The translations under genes were made by a program, and so were the position numbers. A stretch of 14,239 nucleotides of DNA from Candidatus Moraniibacteriota bacterium. Its GTDB lineage: Bacteria; Patescibacteriota; Minisyncoccia; Moranbacterales; UBA1568. The stretch covers positions 1 through 14,239 of the forward strand of contig JAHFOM010000021.1 in the NCBI GenBank assembly GCA_023261685.1. The letters are read 5' to 3'. Of the stretch, positions 7,138-13,125 are shown in pieces (the first letter of the stretch is position 1; each line of letters opens with the position of its first letter). Below the pieces are notes generated by a model. It saw only the letters and a list, made by a program, of their open reading frames with translations. It ran no database searches and was not told the origin of the DNA.

Positions 7138-9237
7138 CTATGGTTTTTTGGTGGCCTTTGCGAACTCTTCTTCGGCGATTTCTCTTGGCGTCTTATTCGT
7201 TCTCTTTCCAATCGATCCACCAAGCTCAATCCACACTTTCTGTACTTCCGGTTTGCCCTTTTCTACCGCCTTATCTATCGTTTTCTGAATACGCTGAGCG
7301 GAAACCTCCCCCTTGTTGATAGCTGATTTGTAGTATGCCATCAAGTCGGCACCGGTTGTTCCTTTATGCAGATCCGTTTGCTTGATCAAGTCTTCTGCAT
7401 CCAAAGTAGCAATACGCTTCGCATATACCGCATCACGAGCTGTTTCACGGGTTGTTCCGGGAACATCATCCATCCTTGCCTGAATTTCATGATTCACACG
7501 TACATCCAACTTGCCCTCTTTCTTCAATTTAGTGGTGTAAGCTGAATAAGCCTCCTGCTTCGTCGAGTCGATTCCTCTCTCACTAGGATCCTTCGCATCC
7601 CTCAGTACCGTTCCAGTCTTCGGATCTCGGGCATAAAATGATCCCTGAATTGCTGCGTGCTGTTTATCCGTCAAATCTCCTACTGCACTGTCTTGAGCGC
7701 CATTCATTACCTTGGCAAGCATATCTCTGTCATGACCAGTGATTTTTGTCGCTGCCACAAGATCTTCAGCACTTGACAAGCCTTTGTCTCCAGCCAGATA
7801 GAGGGCTGCGCCGGCATCTCCTTTAGCCATTTTTTCACGAGCTTCTGAGTGGGCCATTCTATTTTTCTTGTATTCCTCCGCATCATCCAAAGCTTTCTTG
7901 TAACGAATGCGTTCGAGCTCACTCCGAGCACCTCCGCGTATCCCTTTAGCGGTACCAACGCCCACAATGCCTCCCTTAATCGCTGCTTCCGTAGAGCTCG
8001 GGCCTTTCCAAAACTTCGGTGTAAGGACTTGAAGGACTTTATTATTTTCAGCCCGTTGTTTGATACCACCACCCAAGCCGCGCCCGAGAGGATTATCATA
8101 TGTTTTCTTCCCCACCCACTTGGCGAATTTTTCACCCTTGCCGGAAATCGTCGCCGCTCCAGCCAAACCCATTTTCTGTCCCAGACCAATAGCAAACCAA
8201 AGAATAACTATGGAAAAAGAAAACATTGCCATTGAAGCAATAAAAGTCGGTTCTGTGGAAGTATTGCCACTGATATGACTAAGACTTGTAAAAACATCGG
8301 CTTTACCCTTACCCATTGCAGAAAAAAATCGCGTAGCAACCAACAACATCAATGCCGCTGCCGGACCGAACAGTGCATATTTCCAAAAGTTCTTCCACCA
8401 CATATCAGAATATTCTTTCAATCCGGGTATGATAAATGCCACGAACCCGACGGATGAAAATACAAGAAGAATCATAAAAGCAACTAAACGAATAATGAAC
8501 TGTATTGCCAGAACAAAAAGCGTTACCGCAAAAACAAACATAAAAATAGTCGCCAACAAAAATCGCGCCACAGGGGTATTCGTCCATTCAATATCTCCTC
8601 CCCATTCCGATCCAGGAAGTAAAATGGTTTTCATTTCAGTAATAGAAAGCGCGCTACCGAAAATATGCTCTGCCGGATCAGTTCCACTTATTTGATTGAA
8701 GAAAAAGTACATTGGCACATTGGTAACATCAATGAGTGCGCGCGTAATGGGGTAGCTGAAATTCACGAACAGCGCCGCCAACACCAGAGTCAGAATAGCT
8801 TTCTTAAAGTTTTTTTGGATCTGGAAAACAGTGGTAAACGCGATGTAGAGCAGGGCAAAAATGAAAAATACGTTGAAGAAGTCCCTGATAAACTGCCACA
8901 AATTGTAGATATTTGGCTGGTTCAGCAACCCGGCATCACCGGAAATATTTTCTGGCTTGATAACCCATTCGAGAAGGGTCAGTCCAGCGGATGCAAACCA
9001 CCCAAAAACAACAAAAATACCATATATAGGAGCTTTAATAATAATAGCAAACCAACCAGAAAAACCACCTCCTTCTTGGGTATTTACAATGGACGTCTCT
9101 TGCTCAATAGAACTCGCAGTATCACTTGCTGCGGCGACCAATCCGGGATCAAAAAACAAAAACCCGCTTCCCACGACGAAAAAAGCGAAAAAAAACACGA
9201 GAAAATTTTTCTTTTTATTTGTATTCAAAAAGCGCAT
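7138..9237 (-). CDS. VirB6/TrbL-like polytopic type IV secretion protein
   Basis: 699 residues. Residues 1-37 are a signal sequence or first membrane segment (K-K-K, hydrophobic core, then V-A-A-A). Membrane helices follow at about 63-90, 118-140, 145-165, 225-245, 248-270, 286-305 and 330-355. This arrangement, with F-F-N-V-F-F-I-F-A-L-L-Y at about 120-131, is that of the VirB6/TrbL conjugal channel proteins of CPR genomes. From residue 356 on the protein is soluble, Gly/Lys-rich and charged (about 340 residues), an extended cytoplasmic domain that I cannot assign. It is the first gene of the probable eight-gene operon, has a candidate promoter just upstream, and would form the central inner-membrane channel. 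No Shine-Dalgarno sequence precedes the ATG; the bases there read ctcct. Confidence 0.85.
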   Translation of the reverse strand: MRFLNTNKKKNFLVFFFAFFVVGSGFLFFDPGLVAAASDTASSIEQETSIVNTQEGGGFSGWFAIIIKAPIYGIFVVFGWFASAGLTLLEWVIKPENISGDAGLLNQPNIYNLWQFIRDFFNVFFIFALLYIAFTTVFQIQKNFKKAILTLVLAALFVNFSYPITRALIDVTNVPMYFFFNQISGTDPAEHIFGSALSITEMKTILLPGSEWGGDIEWTNTPVARFLLATIFMFVFAVTLFVLAIQFIIRLVAFMILLVFSSVGFVAFIIPGLKEYSDMWWKNFWKYALFGPAAALMLLVATRFFSAMGKGKADVFTSLSHISGNTSTEPTFIASMAMFSFSIVILWFAIGLGQKMGLAGAATISGKGEKFAKWVGKKTYDNPLGRGLGGGIKQRAENNKVLQVLTPKFWKGPSSTEAAIKGGIVGVGTAKGIRGGARSELERIRYKKALDDAEEYKKNRMAHSEAREKMAKGDAGAALYLAGDKGLSSAEDLVAATKITGHDRDMLAKVMNGAQDSAVGDLTDKQHAAIQGSFYARDPKTGTVLRDAKDPSERGIDSTKQEAYSAYTTKLKKEGKLDVRVNHEIQARMDDVPGTTRETARDAVYAKRIATLDAEDLIKQTDLHKGTTGADLMAYYKSAINKGEVSAQRIQKTIDKAVEKGKPEVQKVWIELGGSIGKRTNKTPREIAEEEFAKATKKP

Positions 9238-9283
9238 AGGAGATGTAACCGCCCCTCTTCAATGAAAACCATTACGTATCACT

Positions 9284-9292
9284 ACTATACCA
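9284..9292 (-). promoter_or_regulatory. Candidate extended -10 promoter of the type IV secretion operon
   Basis: On the minus strand the sequence TGGTATAGT is an extended -10 (TGn plus TATAGT at 9289-9284). No good -35 is found at 17 bp; TTGGCA lies only 10 bp upstream, just after the terminator T-run. A start near 9277 would give a leader of about 40 nt. The upstream terminator makes a separate promoter for this operon necessary. Confidence 0.4.
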
Positions 9293-9306
9293 CAAATTTT
9301 GCCAAG

Positions 9307-9339
9307 AAAAAACAGCCCGAGACATATTGTTCAAGCTGT
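9307..9339 (-). terminator. Rho-independent terminator after the AbiEii-type toxin gene
   Basis: On the minus strand ACAGCTTGA (9339-9331) pairs with TCGGGCTGT (9320-9312) through nine pairs including two G-U, with a 10-base loop, and is followed at once by a run of T. It begins about 24 bases after the toxin stop. The surrounding sequence (about 9303-9359) is a diverged copy of the cassette at 10301-10356. Confidence 0.8.
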
Positions 9340-9362
9340 CACCATATTCTCCAAATCCATCA

Positions 9363-9980
9363 TCATTCCCCTACGCTGAATTTTTGCAATACTGACCGGA
9401 TGCGCTCATCATCGACGGCGCGTCCGGAGCGAAAGGCTACCGCTTCCGAATAATCAATATCCGCATAGTATGCCAGCGCGGCGCGAAACACCTTCTCGTT
9501 GAACTCATTGCCGAACATCGCCTGTGCCCGCTCGACCACCTCGCGGAGCATATGATGATCCGAAAAAACAAAGTACAGATCAACATAATCCTTCCATTTT
9601 GACCGCCTGCCTAAAGCGTAGGCTTTCATAGCTGAAAGCGTCAGAATATCCGGCAGTCCTACAATATCATCAAGCTTGACAGTAGATTCAAATGGAAAAG
9701 GATAGTGAAGACAGGTCACCTTCACGCCTTTAACCAAGACCGTGTATTCGTCTTCATTTTTCACGAGCACGGAAAAATTCTTATCAGCTTCGGCAAATTT
9801 CTTGCGAAGCGCCCCGATATTAAGTTCATCTTGAGTGAATAAGTCAAAGTCGATAGATTCACGGTGCCCTATATGGAGCGCGAGCGCCGTCCCTCCGCAC
9901 AGCGAAAATCGCGATCCCAGATTCTTGATAAGAGGAAGGAGCGCTTGTTGAGCCGGGGAAAGAATTTCTTTATGCAGCAT
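9363..9980 (-). CDS. AbiEii/AbiGii-type nucleotidyltransferase toxin
   Basis: 205 residues. Residues 29-48 carry the nucleotidyltransferase signature of this toxin family: G29-G30-T31-A-L-A, then G38-H39-R40-x-S42-I-D44-F-D46-L-F. The downstream family motif K119-A ... R125-R126 ... K130-D131-Y-V-D134-L is also intact, so the enzyme looks active. Characterised members transfer nucleotides to RNA, in some cases tRNA acceptor ends, and stop growth in the absence of the antitoxin; the target here is unknown. The start ATG overlaps the preceding gene by 11 bases, the usual arrangement of a toxin-antitoxin pair. It has its own terminator and is not transcribed from the type IV secretion promoter. 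Confidence 0.88.
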   Translation of the reverse strand: MLHKEILSPAQQALLPLIKNLGSRFSLCGGTALALHIGHRESIDFDLFTQDELNIGALRKKFAEADKNFSVLVKNEDEYTVLVKGVKVTCLHYPFPFESTVKLDDIVGLPDILTLSAMKAYALGRRSKWKDYVDLYFVFSDHHMLREVVERAQAMFGNEFNEKVFRAALAYYADIDYSEAVAFRSGRAVDDERIRSVLQKFSVGE

Positions 9981-10239
9981 AGCGGTTGAAATAGAGCTGA
10001 AAGAGATTCTTTATTTCCGGACGATAGTTCGTGCGGTTTTTAGTAGTTTGGGCAGAGAAAATTTCCGCCATCCGCTTGACACCAAGAATACCCACTAATT
10101 CTTGAAAATCCGTCCAATTACCATAATTGAGTGTATGTTCAACAAGAGACTCTTCCGAAAGATTCTGGAGATCTCGCACATACCACACGAGGTGCGGTCG
10201 AGACCGGATAAATTGGCGGATAGTATCAGTATGAACCAT
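9970..10239 (-). CDS. Probable antitoxin partner of the AbiEii-type toxin
   Basis: 89 residues. The segment H35-T-L-N-Y-G-N-W-T-D-F-Q and the ending N-L-F-Q-L-Y-F resemble the small proteins (DUF6922-like; from memory, not searched) often encoded directly upstream of AbiEii-type nucleotidyltransferases. It differs from the longer winged-helix AbiEi antitoxins. It precedes the toxin gene and overlaps it by 11 bases, so translation is coupled. A strong promoter and a 10-bp repeat lie in its upstream region. The antitoxin role follows from position and partner. Confidence 0.75.
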   Translation of the reverse strand: MVHTDTIRQFIRSRPHLVWYVRDLQNLSEESLVEHTLNYGNWTDFQELVGILGVKRMAEIFSAQTTKNRTNYRPEIKNLFQLYFNRYAA

Positions 10240-10240
10240 A

Positions 10241-10270
10241 TTTAGTTTCTTTGAATTTCTTTTAATTTCT
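10241..10270. repeat. Three 10-bp direct repeats between the toxin-antitoxin promoter and start codon
   Basis: Three tandem decamers, tttagtttct at 10241, then two close variants at 10251 and 10261, fill the leader of the antitoxin gene. A period near one helical turn places each copy on the same DNA face. It could be an operator for self-repression by the antitoxin or complex, but the sequence is simple A/T-rich and this is inference. Confidence 0.55.
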
Positions 10271-10273
10271 TTT

Positions 10274-10302
10274 AGTATAGCATAAATATGGCTTTACTGC
10301 AA
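10274..10302 (-). promoter_or_regulatory. Promoter of the toxin-antitoxin operon
   Basis: On the minus strand TTGCAG (10302-10297) is followed by exactly 17 bp and then TATACT (10279-10274), with an extended TG one base before it. The expected start is near 10267, giving a leader of about 28 nt. The -35 directly follows the T-run of the LysM-CHAP gene's terminator. Confidence 0.75.
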
Positions 10303-10303
10303 G

Positions 10304-10338
10304 AAAAAAACAGCCCGAGACACATTAGCCCGAGCCGT
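10304..10338 (-). terminator. Rho-independent terminator after the LysM-CHAP gene
   Basis: On the minus strand ACGGCTCGGG (10338-10329) pairs with CTCGGGCTGT (10319-10310) over ten pairs, three of them G-U, with a 9-base loop and a following run of seven T. It lies about 60 bases after the LysM-CHAP stop. The sequence strongly resembles the terminator at 9307-9339, including flanks not needed for the hairpin. Confidence 0.82.
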
Positions 10339-10349
10339 CATCATATCTT

Positions 10350-10398
10350 CCAAATCCTCCATCACTCATCCTACATCATACATCCCTCATCCTGCATC
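10350..10398. repeat. Heptamer array of seven GAT-initial units after the LysM-CHAP gene
   Basis: Directly after the stop codon the minus strand reads seven consecutive 7-bp units that all begin with GAT, for example gatgcag (10398-10392) and gatgagg (10391-10385); the last is gatttgg (10356-10350). It is the cleanest of the heptamer arrays. It runs into the conserved flank of the terminator cassette. Confidence 0.8.
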
Positions 10399-11736
10399 TC
10401 AGTATATGTACCCTTTGATCACCCGGCTCGATGTCGAAAGAACGCGCCGGTCGGTCTTGCCCCAGCCGACGTAGTTCATTTCACTCACGGTGATAGTGCC
10501 GCCGCTCACTTTTTCGACGAGCGCCACGTGCCCATAGAAACGGTTTTCCGTCGTCACGACGATCGCACCGACTGCTGGCGTGCGCCCCGTCCTATATCCG
10601 AGCGCTTTCGCCTGATAGAGCCACGTACCGGCATTGCCACCCCATGGGACATAGCGTTTCTGCGCCACATACCACGTACAATATCCATAGGGGAATCGGT
10701 GACCGACACCGGCCTTTCCCTCGAGCTTACGAAAGCCGGAGGAGATATCGGTGGCAGTGCCACCGGCGGGAGTGGCGTACTGACGGCGTTCCAACGTATT
10801 GCCCGAAGCCGTGGCGGATCCAGCGGACACCGGTTCTTCTTTATATCCGCCCGGAATAATGATTGCATCGCCGACTTTGACTTCACCATTGGCGGGAAGC
10901 GTGTTGAAGGCGATGATCTTTTCTTTTTCCGCCTTAAACTTCGTCGCGATACTCTCTATGGTATCACCTGATTTGACAGTGTAAGAAAGTCCGGCGACGG
11001 GCAGGATGAATATCTGATCGCCCGGCTTGATCTGATCGACATTATCCAAATCATTCGCCCAAAGAATCGTATTGATGGTGATGCCATTCGCAGTCGCGAT
11101 ACCGCCGACCGTATCCCCCGATACGACCGTATATATCTTCACGCCACCATCTTCTTCGGGATCACGGGTGATGGCGCTCGTCTCGGTAGAAAGCATCACT
11201 TGGTTCTGCAGCGCGAGACTGCTGATGTCAAGCAGAGAGGTACCATCTTTTTGCTCTGGATCGACTCTATTTGATGCGCTCGCCAGTGGCACCAGCGAAA
11301 GATTGTCTTCTTTATTGGTCTGGGCGGCGATACGATGTTTGGCTGAGAAGGACTCTTCGCTGGCTGTCGCGCCGCTCACATAGCCCAAGAGCAGACTTTC
11401 AGAATCTTTGCCGTGCGTAAGATTGCTTGCGGAGACCAGAAGCGCGCTGGAAGCCACGATAGAAAAAGCCGAGTAGTTACGGAAAACACGCACGACTCGG
11501 TAGCCGGAGATCTCTTTGATAAATTGAAGAAAACGCGTCTGAAGATGATGAATACGAGTATGAGCATCTTTCAGACGGTTGGAAACATTGATTCTTTCTT
11601 CTGCTTCAGAGGTACCAAAAAATACCGACTGAAGACGTTTCTGGACCATCTTGAAACAAGTCCTGAAGAAAGAGATGGAAGATTGAATAGAAATACTCAG
11701 CCCGCGCCTTTCGATTGATAGAGACCCTAGAAACAC
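10399..11736 (-). CDS. LysM-CHAP peptidoglycan hydrolase
   Basis: 445 residues from a GTG start. Residues 1-85 are basic and helical; one hydrophobic helix (about 88-104) probably anchors or exports the rest. Two LysM peptidoglycan-binding repeats follow at 201-246 and 251-295, both with the Y-T-V-x-S-G-D-T opening. A CHAP domain at 345-445 has C353 in G-Y-C-T-W-Y, H403 in G-H-V-A-L-V-E and N421 in S-E-M-N-Y, the expected catalytic set of a cysteine amidase or endopeptidase. It would cut wall peptides or amide bonds at the surface. It has its own promoter (11799-11827) and terminator. Its place upstream of the type IV secretion genes suggests a VirB1-like wall-opening role, though a housekeeping cell-division role is possible. 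An ATG at 11649 (residue 30) is an alternative start with AGGA upstream. Confidence 0.88.
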   Translation of the reverse strand: MFLGSLSIERRGLSISIQSSISFFRTCFKMVQKRLQSVFFGTSEAEERINVSNRLKDAHTRIHHLQTRFLQFIKEISGYRVVRVFRNYSAFSIVASSALLVSASNLTHGKDSESLLLGYVSGATASEESFSAKHRIAAQTNKEDNLSLVPLASASNRVDPEQKDGTSLLDISSLALQNQVMLSTETSAITRDPEEDGGVKIYTVVSGDTVGGIATANGITINTILWANDLDNVDQIKPGDQIFILPVAGLSYTVKSGDTIESIATKFKAEKEKIIAFNTLPANGEVKVGDAIIIPGGYKEEPVSAGSATASGNTLERRQYATPAGGTATDISSGFRKLEGKAGVGHRFPYGYCTWYVAQKRYVPWGGNAGTWLYQAKALGYRTGRTPAVGAIVVTTENRFYGHVALVEKVSGGTITVSEMNYVGWGKTDRRVLSTSSRVIKGYIY

Positions 11737-11798
11737 TCGATCCGGAAAACCAGAAGAGAAGCGTCCATCAGGAATATATCCTAATTTTTACAAAGGTC

Positions 11799-11827
11799 AG
11801 TGTAGCCTGCCAATTACTTTCCGTCAA
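11799..11827 (-). promoter_or_regulatory. Promoter of the LysM-CHAP gene
   Basis: On the minus strand TTGACG (11827-11822) lies exactly 17 bp before TACACT (11804-11799). The predicted start near 11792 gives a leader of about 55 nt to the GTG at 11736 and about 140 nt to the alternative ATG, which slightly favours the GTG. Confidence 0.7.
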
Positions 11828-11891
11828 TCAAAAAATTGTTCTATACTCTCTTTTTTGGCTTATTAAAAGCATTTCTTCTGTGGACAACCTT

Positions 11892-11994
11892 AACAGGGAT
11901 GAGGGTGTAGGGGATAGGACAGAGTACATTCACATTCTTTGAAATTTTCTTGCCTACACCCTAATACCTGTACCCCGAACCCTGTTCCTATGTT
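11892..11994. repeat. Inverted pair of heptamer arrays upstream of the recombinase gene
   Basis: The 305-bp gap 11737-12041 holds no gene. It contains a G-rich array at 11892-11926 (five units, for example aacaggg and atgaggg) and a C-rich array at 11953-11994 (six units, for example cctacac and cctaata) in opposite orientation. agggtgtagg (11902-11911) is the exact reverse complement of 11953-11962, and aacaggg (11892-11898) that of 11980-11986. If transcribed it could form a long imperfect hairpin. Confidence 0.75.
11939..11967 (+). promoter_or_regulatory. Candidate promoter of the tyrosine recombinase gene
   Basis: TTGAAA (11939-11944), 17 bp, TAATAC (11962-11967). The -10 lies inside the C-rich heptamer array and the inverted repeat surrounds the -35. 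A second possibility is the extended -10 TGTTACAAT at 11991-11999, which lacks a clear -35. Either gives a leader of some 35-70 nt without a visible Shine-Dalgarno sequence. Confidence 0.5.
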
Positions 11995-12041
11995 ACAATC
12001 CCAATGTCGCATAACTGAAAAGCAACATTCTTCCTCAAAAT

Positions 12042-13013
12042 ATGGATGAAACAATAAAACCAAAATCGCTGAGTCCTCTCGAAGAGCAGGCCAAACGCTT
12101 TCTCGAACACCTTGAGATTGAGATGAACCGTTCCCTCCGGACTATCGAGAGCTACGGGCGGGCGCTGAATGCTTTTTTCGTTTGGGGCAGACTCAATACG
12201 CCGACAGATATCACCGCCGAGCGGGTGCGCGAGTACCGGCTCTACCTCAACCGCAAACCCAATGGTCGAGGTGATACTTTGAAGAAAAATACTCAGGCCT
12301 ATCAGGCGATCGTCCTCCGAACATTTCTCAAATACCTCGCCAAACAAGACGTGAAGACTCTCGCTGCCGAAAAAATAGAGGTCGGCAAAACCCCTGACCG
12401 TCAGGTAGACTTCCTCGAATTTGAGGAAGTGGAACGACTCATAACATCAGCAGGGGGAAACGACATCAAACAACTCCGTGACAGAGCCATATTGGAACTC
12501 CTCTTTTCTTCAGGGCTACGCGTTTCGGAACTCGTCTCGCTCGATCGCGACCACCTTAATCTCGACAAAGAAGAATTCAGTATCCGGGGCAAAGGTAGCA
12601 AACTGCGCATCGTCTTTATCTCCCCCGCTGCCAAAACCGCGCTCAGCAACTATCTCGGCAAACGGACTGATATCGATCCAGCACTCTTCGTCGCCTCCGC
12701 TAAAAAAGGTTTCGTGAATAAAAAGAATGCGAAACGTGATACGTTGCGCCTCACCCCGCGCAGTGTCCAGCGCCTCGTCAAACACTATGCCAAGAAAGCC
12801 GGTATCATCAAAGACGTGCATCCGCATACGCTCCGTCACAGCTTCGCCACCGATCTTCTCCAAAACGGTGCTGATATCCGAAGCGTCCAGTCGATGCTCG
12901 GGCACGCGTCCATCACCACGACGCAAATCTACACCCACATCACCGACGAACGCCTGAAAGAAATCCACAAATCCTTCCACGGGAAGAGGAAGAAGAAGCC
13001 AAGCAACAGCTAA
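12042..13013 (+). CDS. xerD: Xer-type tyrosine site-specific recombinase
   Basis: 323 residues, close to the usual 300 of Xer proteins. The N-terminal SAM-like core-binding domain is at about 12-105 (F-L-E-H-L-E, R-T-I-E-S-Y). The catalytic domain has the full set: R160 in S-G-L-R-V-S-E-L, K184 in G-K-G-S-K, H262-T-L-R265, H288 in G-H-A-S-I-T-T-T and the nucleophile Y297 in Q-I-Y-T-H. It would resolve chromosome dimers at a dif site, presumably as the sole Xer protein. XerC and XerD cannot be told apart by eye, and no integrase-type extra domain or neighbouring phage gene suggests a mobile-element enzyme. Its C-terminus is basic and its last codons run into a heptamer array. Confidence 0.92.
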   Translation: MDETIKPKSLSPLEEQAKRFLEHLEIEMNRSLRTIESYGRALNAFFVWGRLNTPTDITAERVREYRLYLNRKPNGRGDTLKKNTQAYQAIVLRTFLKYLAKQDVKTLAAEKIEVGKTPDRQVDFLEFEEVERLITSAGGNDIKQLRDRAILELLFSSGLRVSELVSLDRDHLNLDKEEFSIRGKGSKLRIVFISPAAKTALSNYLGKRTDIDPALFVASAKKGFVNKKNAKRDTLRLTPRSVQRLVKHYAKKAGIIKDVHPHTLRHSFATDLLQNGADIRSVQSMLGHASITTTQIYTHITDERLKEIHKSFHGKRKKKPSNS

Positions 13014-13125
13014 CAGTCAGCAGCGAACAAAAAAACAAACTCAAACGAGCTTGTTTTTTAATCAATAATTTTTCCAGTTTTTGTCTTTTGTTGACTGTTA
13101 GTTGTTAGCTGTTTACTGTTTCTTC
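13002..13125. repeat. Inverted heptamer arrays flanking the convergent terminator
   Basis: Left array 13002-13029: four 7-bp units such as agcaaca and gctaaca, starting inside the last codons of the recombinase gene. Right array 13091-13125: five units such as ttagttg and ttagctg, running into the end of the helicase gene. They are mutually inverted; ctaacagtca (13010-13019) is the exact reverse complement of 13092-13101. The terminator hairpin sits between them. Confidence 0.72.
13034..13055. terminator. Bidirectional rho-independent terminator between convergent genes
   Basis: aacaaactc (13034-13042) pairs with gagcttgtt (13047-13055) around a 4-base loop, with one mismatch. A T-run follows on the plus strand (13054-13059) and an A-run precedes it (13029-13035), so it can end both the recombinase and the helicase transcripts. 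Confidence 0.85.

Noticed and set aside
8665..9453. A 262-codon plus-strand open frame
   Set aside because: It spans the VirB6 start, a promoter, a terminator and the toxin end on the other strand, and its protein is low-complexity without any motif.
10350..10398. CRISPR array
   Set aside because: Units are 7 bp, contiguous and degenerate; there are no spacers of constant length and no cas genes.
12042..13013. Integrase marking a mobile element or integron
   Set aside because: The protein has plain Xer length and motifs, and no attachment-site pair, phage gene or cassette is visible nearby.
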